64,000 nt of DNA from Rugalucina vietnamica (GCA_964017185.1 OZ024880.1:36298329-36362328); one strand, 5' to 3'; counted from the stretch's first letter, positions 32,181 to 43,640 are shown. A program made the numbers and translations. The notes: generated by a model from the letters alone, not told the origin.

Positions 32181-32639
32181 AGAACGAGAGTAATAAATAA
32201 TGATAAAACAGTAAAACTATTTTTTTCCTCAACATTAGTGTGATTGAATCAGCTGCTGTTTTACCGTGCGGTTGAAGTGATCTTTGAATAATCATTTTTC
32301 ATTGTTGAGCGATTTTGGGGTGTCCTCAAACGTCGTTGGATCCTGGCTACCACCATTTTCTAGATCTTTGCTGCACTTGCATACGGCCTGGGGCGTACTC
32401 TCACATGCTGAATGAGTTTGGTTCCATTAAGAGTTGTGAAACATGAATGATAAATTACAATAGGAGTCTATGGGATTATCTGTTATTTCTACTTCTGGTG
32501 GCGTCTTGTGACGCTGAAGGTCCTTTACATGCATATCTTTCTGGGTACACTGTAGCGGCTATCATTGGTGCATCCTTGTGCACAACATCTGTCATGTTTA
32601 CTCATATTTTGTCAACTAGTTAAATTTACCCGTCTCGAC

Positions 32640-34440
32640 GTAGCAGTAAGATGATTGCGGCGATGAAGACAAATAACACACACACATACACAGAATCTCA
32701 AATAAGACATAACATGACAAACAGAAAACACACTCATAAATATGACCTTTGACCTCGATGACCTTTGACCCAATTGGACCCATAAATCTTAATCAGGGAT
32801 TACCCTGTATGCACTCACCAAGTTTCATGCAAATCGGACCAAGGACTGCCGAGATACAGAAATTTGACCTTTGACCTCGATGACCTTGACCTTTAAGATC
32901 CTGGGAGAAGTAGGGGAACAAACAGAAAAAACCCATGACCAACGGAAAAAAACCCCATAAATTTGACCTTTGACCTTGATGACCTTTGACCCAATTGGAC
33001 CCATAAATCTTAATCAAAGATCAACCTGTATACACTTACCAAGTTTCATGCAAATCGGACCAAGGACTGCCGAGATACAGAAATTTGACATTTGACCTCG
33101 ATGACCTTGACCTTTAAGATCGGCCCAAGGACCTGGGAGAAGTAGGGGAACAAACAGAAAAAAAAACATGACCAACAGAAAAAAACCCATAAATTTGACC
33201 TTTGACCTCGATGACCTTCGACCAAATTGGACCCATAAATATTAATCAGGGATCAACTTGTATACACTCACCAAGTTTCATGCAAATCGGATCAAGGACT
33301 GCCGAGATACAGAAATTTGACCTTTGACCTTGACCTTTAAAAAATGAACCCCTAATATCCGGGACCGCCCTCAACCTTCCCACCAAGTTTGGTGAAGATC
33401 GGCCCAAGGACCTGGGAGAAGAAGGGGAACAAACAGAAAAAAAAAACAAATTTGACCTTTGACCTCGATGACCTTGACCTTTCAAAAAATGAATCCCTCA
33501 AGCTAATATCCGGGGCCTCCCCCCACCATCCCTCCAAGTTTGGTGAAGATCGGCCCAAGGACCTGGGAGATAAATTTGACCTTTGACCTCGATGAACTTT
33601 AAAGAAGGAACCCCTCGAGCTTATATCCTGGGCCGCCCTCAACCTTCCCACCAAGTTTGGTGAAGATTGGCCCAAGGACCTGAGAAGTAGGGGAACAAAC
33701 AGAAAGAAACATAAATTTGACCTTTGACCTCGATGAACTTGACCTTTAAAAAAATTAACCCCTCAAGCCAATATCTGGGGCCGCCCTCCACCATCCCTCC
33801 AAGTTTGGTGAAATTCGGCCCAAGGACCTGGGAGATACAGAAATTTGACCTTTGACCTCGATGATCTTGACCTTTGATAAATGAACCCCTCGAGCTAATA
33901 TCCGGGGCCGCCCTCAACCTTCCCACCAAGTTTGGTGAAGATCGGCCCAAGGACCTGAGAAGTAGGGGAACAAACAGAAAGAAACATAAATTTGACCTTT
34001 GACCTCGATGACCTTGACCTTTCAAAAAATGAACCCCTCAAGCCAATATCCGGAGCCGCCCTCCACCATCCCTCCAAGTTTGGTGAAATTCGGCCTAAGG
34101 ACCTGGGAGATACAGAAATTTGACCTTTGACCTCGATGACCTTGACCTTTAATAAATGAACCCCTCGAGCTAATATCCGGGGCCGCCCTCAACCTTCCCA
34201 CCAAGTTTGGTGAAGATCGACCCAAGGACCTGGGAGAAGTAGGGGAACAAACAGAAAAAAACCATAAATTTGACCTTTGACCTCGATGACCTTGACCTTT
34301 CAAAAAAAAGAACCCCTCAAGCTAATATCCGGGGCCGCCCTCCACCTTCCCTCCAAGTTTGGTGAAGATCGGCCCAAGGACCTGGGAGGAGTAGAGGAAC
34401 AAACAAACAGACAAACGTTGCTCAAATTATAGTATGATGA
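32640..34440 (-). repeat. Tandem array with 12 perfect DR1-type nuclear-receptor sites
   Basis: About 13 units of 100-150 bp. TGACCTTTGACCT, the exact complement of AGGTCAAAGGTCA, starts at 32743, 32865, 32964, 33196, 33318, 33453, 33577, 33718, 33846, 33993, 34121 and 34271; near-copies are at 32759, 32980 and 33083. Most are followed by CGATGACCTTGACCTTT, whose complement holds TCAAGGTCA. Other unit parts: AAGTTTCATGCAAATCGGAC or AAGTTTGGTGAAGATCGGCC, then CAAGGACCTGGGAGAAGTAG. It begins near an ACACACATACACA stretch and ends at GACAAACGTTGCTCAAATTA. The layout suits a non-autonomous Helitron-like element. Minus-strand open frames (32793-34303) are products of the array. Confidence 0.85.
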
Positions 34441-34917
34441 TGTAACTTCTGTAAGAATAAGTCAGTCCGATATTTTTGTTTTGTTTGCTTCTATATAAGA
34501 TTAATATTGAATTTGGCTAAGTGGTTGATTATTCTTGCCGAAAATTTCATGTCATACATGATATGTGTTTAAGTGTGCAGGTTATAAATTTCAAATGTAT
34601 ATGACAGAAATATGACATTTCTTTCAGGCACTACCTGTAAAATTAAGGTAAATATTGTGAGAACTAAAATTACTAAAAATACAGTTATATTTATACAATG
34701 AAATAATGTCTTTGTTTCTTATTTCGTGATTTTATCATTCTATTGATTATTATTTGAATGATATAGATATTACAAATTATTACAAAAACAATAAGTTATT
34801 GCGCCATACAAGTTGATTAAAAATCCAGAAATAAAGGAATATGACAGTAATTCTAGAAGTAAACAAAACACATCACTAGCAGATTAACAATTTTAATAGA
34901 GACATTATTGTCAAATA
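34441..34917. other. Intron-like AT-rich sequence, nothing recognised
   Basis: No supported feature between the DR1 array and the mariner-like MITE. Confidence 0.4.
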
Positions 34918-34919
34918 TA

Positions 34920-35932
34920 CGAGGTCTGTCCCGGGAATTCATAAAAATGTCTGATATTTCGTGAACGGATCGTTGAAATTTAAAGATGTGTTCATGCTTT
35001 TAAACTACATTTGTACTGTGCAATCTGTGAAAATATTAGTTAAATCGCTTACAAATTGCAAAAGTTATGGAGATTTATATGATGGTGTATCGGCGTATAC
35101 GGAGCACGTTGAAAATCATTTTCTACGTTTTTGTGGAGGGGTGGTGTAATGTTTTGTGTGCAGTCTCTTTATTAGAGCCGTAATGGTGATGGATATTGTC
35201 ATCTACGCATTGATTAAGTCTTTTTAATTAAGATTATAGTCAATAATTTGAGTTATAAATGATAAGTAGAAAAAATAGCATGATCAGTTTCGTTTTATAT
35301 GAGGGAACACTAATTTTATTTAAGACTGAAATAAAACATAAAGATGTCGCTTGTTTAAAATGACAACAAGAAACGAGCATTTAGAATATTTAAAGAATAA
35401 TGCATACAGAATCCTCACAGGATTATTAATGACACAATAGAAGGTTGATTTTATGAATTTATTTTGTTAAATGTACTTAACTGGAAAGAAAAGCTTGCGG
35501 AGGGTCTAATTTTGCGCCGCAAAACTCACATTACGTCACTATTTTCCAATAAAATAATTGCAGTAGGTTTAAGAAAATTTCTGTAAAATCAACGCTGATG
35601 GTGGAAATTATTTCAAACTTTCAAAAACTTATTTTACATAATTACTCGTGAAACTGATAGTTAGAATTGTATAATATCACCTCAATTCGCAATTACAGGA
35701 ACTGTTAAAATTGATCTTGATGAATTTCAAAACTGTGCTTTGACGTGCGCCGTAGACACCTACCGCTCTTTGAATAAATGCATATAAATATGTAGTGTAA
35801 GGGATGAATTCATCCATATTTATACGAAATGTTTATTAGATGTATGCAAACAGATCGTATAAATTTCATGAAATTCTGCAGACCCATTACTGTTTTATCA
35901 CAAATGTCTACGTATTTCTGGGACAGACCCCG
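34920..35932. mobile_element. 1013-bp mariner-like MITE with TA target sites
   Basis: The left end CGAGGTCTGTCCCGGGAAT and the complement of the right end, CGGGGTCTGTCCCAGAAAT, match at 16 of 19 positions. TA flanks both sides (34918-34919 and 35933-35934). Copy B lacks the element at the matching place (GATATATATTCAGAATAGAAG near 55382, against TGTATATATGCAAAATAGAA after the element in A). No transposase is encoded; the open frame at 34961-35149 has no such domain. TA plus GGTCTGTCCC ends suggest Tc1/mariner, by inference. Confidence 0.75.
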
Positions 35933-35997
35933 TATGTATATATGCAAAATAGAAGAATGCTTATGTTTATTCTATAGGACTCTACATCTGATCGCCC

Positions 35998-37643
35998 ATG
36001 TCCCGTCATCAAGTATTTGTATATGGCACCCTAAAACGAGGCCAACCTAACGAGTACCTTATCAACAAACTGAAGGACGCTAACTATATCGGGAAAGGTG
36101 TCACGTGCCAGAAATACCCGCTTGTGATTGGTGGACATTGGAGGCTGCCGTATCTTCTAAAGTTGGATGGACAGGGAAAGGTTGGTGTTTTATTTTTCAG
36201 CTGTAAAATGGAAAACTTCTTTCGATAAAGTTTGATAATTTAACATTTTTGCTCAAAACATTGACTTTTGGTACCTGTTAGGACCGCCGCGCCGAGATGG
36301 TTCTAACGAAAACCCACAATTTAGTTTTGGATCAAAAATAAGTAAACATATGTATACACCCTCCATACCCAATTTTACTGTATGGTATTCGGGTTCAATG
36401 CTTTTGACCTTACCTTAAGCTTTCAACCGAATCAGGGTAAACACAACACGCAAAACGATTGTTGTTGTTGGTATTCTTGACTTCAAATATAAAGGTCTAT
36501 TGTATCTTTTGACATTGATGCTGGACTCTTAAGCAACTCTATTTATGCCTAGCGCTTACAGAGTCAAGAAACGTTCACGCTTTGGACACCCAATAAAATC
36601 CAATTTGCTCTCATCTCAACAATAAAAATGTATGCAGGTATTACTAGAATAAATAAAGTCTCTATTGAGGATGTGCCAATGGTAGTTATTTTCTTTTAGA
36701 ATGTGAAGGGTGATATTATCGAAGTCGATGATGAAGGGCTAAGAATTCTGGACGATTTTGAAAAGCACCCTGATTGGTACGAGAGAATGCAGACCGAAGT
36801 AAAGGTATTGACTGGTAAGCCGTGTTCTAATTTATCATTGCGCAATTAAAATACATCTATACTATGAGTGTATTAGCTTTAAAGAAATGCAGCTTTAAGA
36901 AAAAAGTGACTTAATCCTATGGCATTGGACATTCTAAGTTCAGAGCTAGATGGCAAAGTGATGTTTACTAATCTCTACCCTAGTTTGACGGAGACAAACA
37001 ATACATAGACCTGTTAATACTATGACGACCATGAAGACTGATTTGCCAACTAAGAAAAATCTAAACATGTTAAGATTAGACAAAAATCCGCTTACACGTA
37101 TATCTGTTTTAAGACCAAGCATTTCGCTTTGTTATTTCCATTGATACAGGAAATCATCATCAGAACCCGACTATCCTAAACTGTTGGGTGTATTTTTGTA
37201 AAACCTATGATGAAAACGACCTGAAATCACCTCACTACGACGACTATGATTCGCGGACAAGCGTATGATCTCAGGTAAAAAAAATATAGAAAATTCGTAG
37301 GCATTTAAACCAATCATGTCTATCGAGAGCTTTTTTGCTGGTAGGCACTTAGGAATTGACGAGCTGTTGGGTGCTTCCACACAGAACTACAAACAGTCTG
37401 CTAGACTGGCTTTTACATGTTTTGCATGATTGCGATACTTCCTTCATTGGTTAGATTGGTTTGATTAGATATTTTGAATCGCTTTTTGTGATTATATTTA
37501 CATTCATGCCGAGGAATGTTTGTTTTCCATTTCATGGATGCATGTGTGACTTGCATACATGTACGTCTGCTAAATCGTACTTAATGATTTTTCGTTTCAG
37601 TGAAAACAAGGACCACCCAAGTAACAGACAAACGAACTCCTGA
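35998..37643 (+). pseudogene. GGACT: GGACT copy A, frameshifted in exon 3 (gamma-glutamylaminecyclotransferase)
   Basis: Exons 35998-36180, 36700-36814, 37150-37274 and 37601-37643 correspond one to one to copy B, with GT-AG junctions kept. The N-terminus has FVYGTLKRGQPNEY (the cyclotransferase YGTL loop) and exon 2 has LRILDDFEKHPDWYER, including the acidic residue expected to be catalytic. In exon 3, copy B's GATTCTTATGGCAGACACGG is reduced here to GATTCGCGG (net -11 bp). The frame then reads DYDSRTSV and stops at 37266-37268, so the product would have 138 aa instead of 159, losing YGRHGQAYD and the tail. The stop lies 6 bp before the last junction, so the mRNA might escape decay. An in-frame 3-bp difference (NHHQ for KDHEQ) is also present. 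It may make a truncated protein; pseudogene is the likelier reading. Confidence 0.85.
36244..36400 (+). repeat. Hairpin repeat family H in intron 1 of GGACT copy A
   Basis: TTGCTCAAAACATTGACTTT, GTTAGGACCGCCGCGCCGAG, ATGGTTCTAACGAAAACCCA and GGATCAAAAATAAGTAAAC: a degenerate copy with both palindrome arms. Copy B lacks it, so it was gained in A or lost in B. Confidence 0.65.
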
Positions 37644-37724
37644 AATTAACTATTTGCCTTAATACCTGATATTTAAATTGTCTTTACACATACTGAACAA
37701 AAAAGTTAAGGAAGCTGTTCTTTT

Positions 37725-37930
37725 AGGCCTCGTCAAATATTAGCGAAAATCATTCGACGCAGACTTGCATAAAAATGTTATTCTATCATGTACTGCGATT
37801 TCTGGACAAAATCGTAATCCATCGTGTTCCGTTCGTTTAAAAGATTAGTTTTATAACGTTCCACCAGAAATCGCTAAAACATGACAGATTTACTTTTTAC
37901 GCAAGTCTGCGTCGAATGACTTTGAGGCCA
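37725..37930. mobile_element. 206-bp MITE downstream of GGACT copy A
   Basis: AGGCCTCGTCAAATATTAGC and ATCATTCGACGCAGACTTGC at the left face GCAAGTCTGCGTCGAATGAC and TTTGAGGCC at the right. A second inner pair (GCGATTTCTGG / CCAGAAATCGC) makes it a nested hairpin. It is present at the same place in copy B (57178-57390), so it predates the duplication. AATAAA at 37941 just beyond could serve as the poly(A) signal of GGACT. Confidence 0.75.
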
Positions 37931-39215
37931 TCATATACAAAATAAAAGAATCGAACCAATTTGAGAATGAATGGATAATATCAAGTGTATACTTTTCTGT
38001 ATGTCTTTGTTGGAATGTTTACTTTGCGACAGTTCTTTGTATTTCTTTTTCGTGTAAACGCACCATTAATTGTCTTGTTATAGGAGCGTTTGTCTAAGGT
38101 TTTGTAGCGAATAATGAGGGTCTGAAGAGAGGTTTCGAGAATCTCAAAAACTGCTAACAAAGGCATTCATGGGGTACTTTACTCGTACTAGCACTTCTAC
38201 AGGTATTGGCCAATAAATTGTATAAAACATATAGGGAAAAAATTTTTAACACTTCGTAACTTTCTTATTTGTTATGATATTTTTATATCACGAACGGTGT
38301 AAGAAAGTATAATTCTTTATCTTTACCATAGTTTTTAAATTTTTGACGTAGCGCTATTATAAAATGGTCTGTTTGGGGACGGCCGTCTTGTTGTACGCAA
38401 TTTAGTTAAATATATAGCAAAATTTCCGTAAAACGCGGTTAAATACGCCTAGGTACATGACTTCAGCAACAATTTTAAGTTATAATTTTACATAAATGTT
38501 AGGCGTCACAAACGGTCCAATGTAGTAGAAATATTATATTTTAATCTGGTGTATTTTTTATTTTTGTAGCTCAACGATAAATTGGTCTGTTTGAGCAACG
38601 AACAAAAAAACAATAAATATTATTTTCTCCCTGGAATTTCCGTGAGTATCCGTAAGATGCACCGATAAGACCCGACTTAATTTCCAGGTATTAATGCCGT
38701 GGGCGAAGATTATCGCTCTAATATGGAAATAAAATGTATTTGATGACTGATTGTGTAATAAAGAATTTTATATGAATAAAATAATAGGCTTAAGTTTAGA
38801 GAGTGATATTTTGCGGAAATAAAACATTAAACTTTACCATATTTTTTTCTCCTTTTTCGACAGTAGATGCCGAATTGAAAACACAGATGTCAATTCGCTC
38901 ATGATTGCATAAGTTAGTAATGACACTATGTTAAATTCGCAATCAAGTTCTTCTCATCTAATCTATCATTTTATTTTTTATGATAATCTTTTTATAATTA
39001 TTTCATGAGGTATTTGTATTTTTCTTTTGATGCTGTACATAATCCGCAACAGGACGAGTGCTCTATATCTGTCATTCAAAGTCAATCCAAACAGAATAGC
39101 AGCTTTTATTAGCTTTAATTAAAAATCATAAACATCAAACATAAACGTTTAAAGCGATCATCGCATGAACAGTTGAATCCCAACAACAATTAAAGAAATC
39201 AAATTACATGTAAAA
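37931..39215. other. Non-coding; shared with B to 38171, then A-only
   Basis: 37931-38171 is nearly identical to 57391-57630. From 38172 the sequence belongs to the 4.9-kb segment missing in B. No gene or repeat structure was recognised. Confidence 0.45.
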
Positions 39216-39600
39216 AGGTACAAGTAGGCAAAGATCAGGAAAAGGCGCAATCAGAAAAAGATTCCCACTCCAAAAACCGAGGTGGGAAAAAACCAAACTA
39301 ACAATCAGGTACTTATACCATGAAACATATCGTAAGCCGAATGAGCAGCTATTTTCCCAATAGGTGGCCACTCAGTTACCTTAACTTAACTAAAAATATG
39401 AAAACATACATAAGGCGCCAACAGCACAAAAAATTTTATACACCAAGACATAAAACAAAAAGAACCACCACAGAAGTATCGACTTGGAACGATCAGTAAC
39501 ACAAAGTTACTGGCGGGCTTAAACCGGTTTTACATGGCCATAACCTCACCCTCAGCTTCTGCAGTGGTTCATAACATTTAGTTAGTTATTTGGTCCTTAA
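39216..39600 (-). repeat. Dispersed repeat R1, minus-strand copy 3
   Basis: On the plus strand: AGGTACAAGTAGGCAAAGAT, CCACTCCAAAAACCGAGGTG, TAGGTGGCCACTCAGTTACC, CATACATAAGGCGCCAACAG, GAACGATCAGTAACACAAAG, CTGGCGGGCTTAAACCGG and CCTCAGCTTCTGCAGTGG, the reverse of the R1 order. Closely matches the copy at 62505. Confidence 0.85.
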
Positions 39601-39892
39601 ACAATTTAACTTAAGTATTTCACACATACTCGAGATATAATTGAGCAAACCGAACGAGTATAATCACTCATTTACCGAAAGCGATGACACTGTGCCGTAA
39701 CACATTATGCATGTTTTATTTAACCAACGTGAAGAATTCAAAGATATTTAAAATCTATTTCTTAATATCTTTCTCAAAGCATTTTGACACGAAACAAAAA
39801 ACACTTAATCATTATACATGTATCGTAGTAGATAAGACTCCTACATTTATCAACCTAAACGGAGTAATTACGGATTCGTGAAATGCGCATTC

Positions 39893-39920
39893 ATTCTTTC
39901 TTTCTTTCTTTCTTCTTTCT

Positions 39921-39956
<36 letters not shown>

Positions 39957-39960
39957 TTTT
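39893..39960 (+). repeat. (TTTC)n microsatellite
   Basis: About 65 bp of TTTC repeats with two interruptions, decaying on the right into TTTCTATCTGTCTTTCTTTC. Confidence 0.9.
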
Positions 39961-40059
39961 AGTTCTTTTATTCATTTCTTTCTATCTGTCTTTCTTTCTT
40001 ATATGTGATATATGAAATCCTTGACGACAAAGAAATAGTTTGAGATAATTCTCAATGAA

Positions 40060-40215
40060 AATGGCAAGTTTCCGCTTTGTTTTCGCTTCATAGATAGTGC
40101 ATCCCTTTTCTTCTTAAATACGAAATTTCAAACTTCTAGCCTGCATTATGGCTGTACAGACCGGTTTGTGCCTGACTTGGTCGGAAACCAAACTTGTTTT
40201 CTCATGCGAAGGCTC
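40060..40215. mobile_element. Truncated copy of the 7.4-kb MITE
   Basis: TTTGTTTTCGCTTCATAGAT, CTTTTCTTCTTAAATACGAA, TTCAAACTTCTAGCCTGC, CTGTACAGACCGGTTTGTGC and GTTTTCTCATGCGAAGGCTC follow the 7363-7601 order; the left terminal part is missing. Confidence 0.7.
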
Positions 40216-40317
40216 ATTTGGTTTTTTATTCTTGTATATGCGATTCGTTTGCATTAGGTTTACACCGCATGGTGCTTTAACAAAACAAAAACATTACGAA
40301 AACTTGCAGAGATTTTT

Positions 40318-40560
40318 TAAGTTGTAAAAATTGAAAAATTTCAGTTGAAATTTTTTGATACTTTTCTTATTTTTGCTCAAAACATAGATTGTGGGTACAC
40401 GTTAGAACCGCCTCGCCGAGGCGGTTCTAACGAGTACCCACAATCTATGTTTGGAGCAAAAATAAGAAAAACAGGTATACCCCTGCAAACCCCAGTTTTA
40501 CTATATAAAAATGGGGTTTAAGGGGGTATATATTGCACGGACATGTTTTCCTGATGTGTA
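40318..40560 (+). repeat. Hairpin repeat family H, best copy, with 31-bp near-perfect palindrome
   Basis: The arms GTTAGAACCGCCTCG and CGAGGCGGTTCTAAC are separated by one base (40401-40431). The inverted repeat extends outward through GATTGTGGGTAC and TGCTCAAAACATA with few mismatches, so the stem is about 50 bp per side. Downstream: AAACCCCAGTTTTACTATAT, AAATGGGGTTTAAGGGGGTA and CGGACATGTTTTCCTGATG. Other copies: 14748, 36244, 43423 (-), 44590, 57976 (-) and 59125. Confidence 0.85.
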
Positions 40561-41251
40561 GTTTAATAAAACATTAAAGTTCGTTTTAAGAATCTATATC
40601 TCTGTATGCAGACTTGGCTAAGAGTAGCCTGCCTGATATGCAGAATCAGTTTTGTCTGTCAAAACAGTTTTCATATGACGCTGCCAAATTATCATGTGAG
40701 AATGTTTTTATAAGAAGCGTGACTTTAACACCTTGCGGCGACAGCCTAAATACGCTGGATGTCAGGTGTAATCCCTTAATCTAGTCATCCATGATGATCG
40801 TTTTAACTACCTTATAATCAGAAAAGCGTGAAAACCTACCTTCTAGTCGGCATTTCTGACCATGTCAGACAAAGACCAGATTGGTTATCATTAAAACTGT
40901 ATCAAGGTTGAACTGCATACTTGGATAAGAATAACCGGTCTTATGGAAAATGGTGTTTCAGCGCTGTGCAGGTCATCACCGCCTATACTCCTGGGCGAGG
41001 CCAGTACTATAGGAGGTTGTTTTGTGGGTTTTGTTGTCCCGGGAGCACCCGAAAGCTCAACCGGGAGAATGATTTTTATTTTTTTTTTTTTTTTTTTGAG
41101 AAGCCCGCCCGGTTAAGTATAGATGTGAAGAACTTAATTCGATATATCTTTAATGATGTATAGACTGTGAATATCTAAGTTTTTTACCCAGCGAAAATGT
41201 ATATTCGTATATTCTAAATTAATTTATTTGGCGCGAATTACATTTAATTTC
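40561..41251. other. A-only segment, nothing recognised
   Basis: Contains a T run at 41079-41097. The open frame 40921-41163 is low complexity. No supported gene. Confidence 0.4.
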
Positions 41252-42450
41252 TACAGGTTCGTTTCATTAATAACATACCCCTGCAATGTCGCAAAATAAA
41301 TTGACCCCGCACCCTACATTGCATGGCTCATTGCTGGATGGTTATTAGTCTGGCCTGGATGAAACTTCTACAATTTGTGTATATATTTGTGTGTTTTAAA
41401 CTGGTAGTTTGTTTATATTGATCGTGAGCAGTCCGATTGGACAGGAAGCTGTTTTCGGTATGTACCAAAATTCCGACAGAATTAATGTCAAGTTTTCCAC
41501 TTTCGGCGATTGGTATTATGTAAGTACTGTGAATACTGCCACTTTCTGACCTGAATGTTATTCATTGACATCTATTTGATATACATTAAAACTTGTACCG
41601 CATTCGCAATACATATAAAGTTCAGAAATAATGATTAAATAGACGCTATTTCCTTCATTACAGACATATTTCAAGGAAGCAAAACTGCTCTTAATGTCTA
41701 CTTCCATCTTAGTGTGCTCTCGCGCGTTTAATATTTGATTCGTTGAAGTTTCTCTTGGATGATTACTAATATAAGCCGTCTTGTTAAAATCGCCAGTCAC
41801 AATTTTTCAATCAATTGTTTTCAAAAACCATCAAATGTCCTTAATAAATATATGTTTAAGAATGTCATTACTAACTTAAAACATTGTCATAGGCAGGTAC
41901 ACATTGCATTAGATACAAGGCATCGTTACTCTCTTTAAATAATCATGTCAACTGTTAATGATATTCTCAGATGTCCAGTTTTTAAATTTGATAAACTTTC
42001 AGACAATTTATGTGCTGAAAACATGCATTTGCATGGTAGCATTATACAGGGTAGTAGGTATAGTTAGATATTCCATTTCTACTTCAGTACTTCAGCGAAT
42101 GTGATGTAAGTTTTAAGGTATCTACAATAGATGCCAATGAACAACATTCATGTCAGAAACTGGCAATATTCACAGTACTTACAAAATACCAATCGCCAAA
42201 AGTTGAAAACTTGACATTTAATCTAGCAGAATTTTGGTACACGTCGAAAGCAGCTTCCTGTCCAATCGGACTGCTCACGATCAATATAAACAAACTACCA
42301 GTTTAACACACATAAATATATACACAAATTGTAGAAGTTTCATCCAGGCCAGACTAATAACCATCCAGCAATGAGCCATGCAATGTAGGGTGCGGGGTCA
42401 ATTTATTTTGCGACATTGCAGGGGTATGTTATTAATGAAACGAACCTGTA
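41252..42450. mobile_element. 1.2-kb MITE with ~330-bp terminal inverted repeats
   Basis: TACAGGTTCGTTTCATTAAT at 41252 is mirrored by ATTAATGAAACGAACCTGTA ending at 42450. The arms stay paired inward past TAGTCTGGCCTGGATGAAAC, GTCCGATTGGACAGGAAGCT and GACATTAA to about 41585 and 42117. If TA at each edge is the target duplication, the element starts CAGGTTCG, as in some Tc1/mariner elements. The 530-bp loop has no transposase. Copy B lacks it because the whole 4.9-kb block is missing. A partial related sequence is at 63600. Confidence 0.85.
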
Positions 42451-43074
42451 TATAAAGAAAAACGTATACATTTAATATTTTATATGTGTCTTTCACATTC
42501 GGATCCTGATAGCCTTCTAAACTTATTTTTAACAATATGATTATTATTGTGCAAATATTTTCAACAGGGTAACAACACGTTTATTCTCCATATAAGGTTA
42601 CAAACAACTAATGGAGTCTATTAAAATAATCTATGCAGCTTCTTAAATCATCTTGAAAATGCAAAGGCGTGTCCGCGTTAGCAAGGCGAATGCTTTTGTT
42701 TACGATGGGTCTCTGTTATAATTATCCTATATAAAATCATCCGAAGTGACATGGGGGTAGCAGATGAATACCCCCGGTCCCTGCGTCATGCATTTAGTCT
42801 TTTAACATGTCAACTGCGCTTAATTAAAATAAAGTTTTCACGCAGAGAAAGCTGCAGAGAAAGCTGTTAAAATAAAGCGATGAAATCTTTAATCCCTACA
42901 ACAACTGTCCCCAAGCAACACTGACATTACCTGGACAGATTAGCTGAATGATAATCGAATATCGCCGGCCAATATCGGATATTATCGGAAAGTCTCCGTA
43001 AATTTACCTGAGCGCTAGTAAAATCGATTGCTTGCTTATGTGCCTATATTGAAATACGACTATTGTCCCGGTTG
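42451..43074. other. A-only segment, nothing recognised
   Basis: No gene or repeat structure was seen. The right edge carries the CATG microhomology (43075-43078) used by the copy B junction. Confidence 0.4.
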
Positions 43075-43422
43075 CATGTGTAATTATTGTCACATACTTC
43101 ATTTAATGTCTCCGAAAATATGGGTCGTGGCAAGAAGAATGTGTTGAATTTCGAACAGCAATTTACTAGAACGAAGCACACAGATAGCTTTTATTTTCAC
43201 TTCAAGATTATATGTACAAATCCAAATATTTCTCCATTTTAACAATGAGGTTGGTAGACGAAGATTATGTTGTTGTGACCAGGCTTGGACATGTATCACG
43301 ATTTTCGTTGTTGAAGTTGTTGCTAACCACTCTACAGTTAAGCCTTTATATGTTTCCGCGTCATTTTTAGTAGTTGGTAAACATACCAATTAGTGACGGA
43401 TTAGGGCCTTACCATCAGGGAC

Positions 43423-43640
43423 ACATGTCCGTGAAATAAATACCCACTTACTATATATAGTAAAACTGGGGCTTACAGGGAATACACATTTTTCTCATTT
43501 TAAATCCAAAACATAGATTCATGATGGGTACTCGACAGAACCGCCTCGCCGCGGCGGTTTTAACCTATATACCCACAATGAATGTTTTGAGCAAAAATAT
43601 TAAAAATATATATATATTTAATGATTTTTTTTCTACCGCT
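43423..43640 (-). repeat. Hairpin repeat family H, minus strand (copy A position)
   Basis: CATGTCCGTGAAATAAATAC, TAGTAAAACTGGGGCTTACA, AACATAGATTCATGATGGGT, AGAACCGCCTCGCCGCGGCG and ATGAATGTTTTGAGCAAAAA. It is the reverse of the 40.4-kb copy and lies at the same place as 57976-58200 in copy B. Confidence 0.75.

Noticed and set aside
32793..34303. Family of similar minus-strand ORFs (GQGHRGQRSN...) as a repeat-protein gene
   Set aside because: The frames are broken between units and follow the DR1 tandem repeat; unit lengths vary and do not keep the frame.
43099..43389. 96-aa minus-strand ORF conserved in both duplication copies
   Set aside because: In copy B it is cut by a stop (AATTTACTAG changed to AATTAACTAG). 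Retention of the rest is explained by recent duplication.
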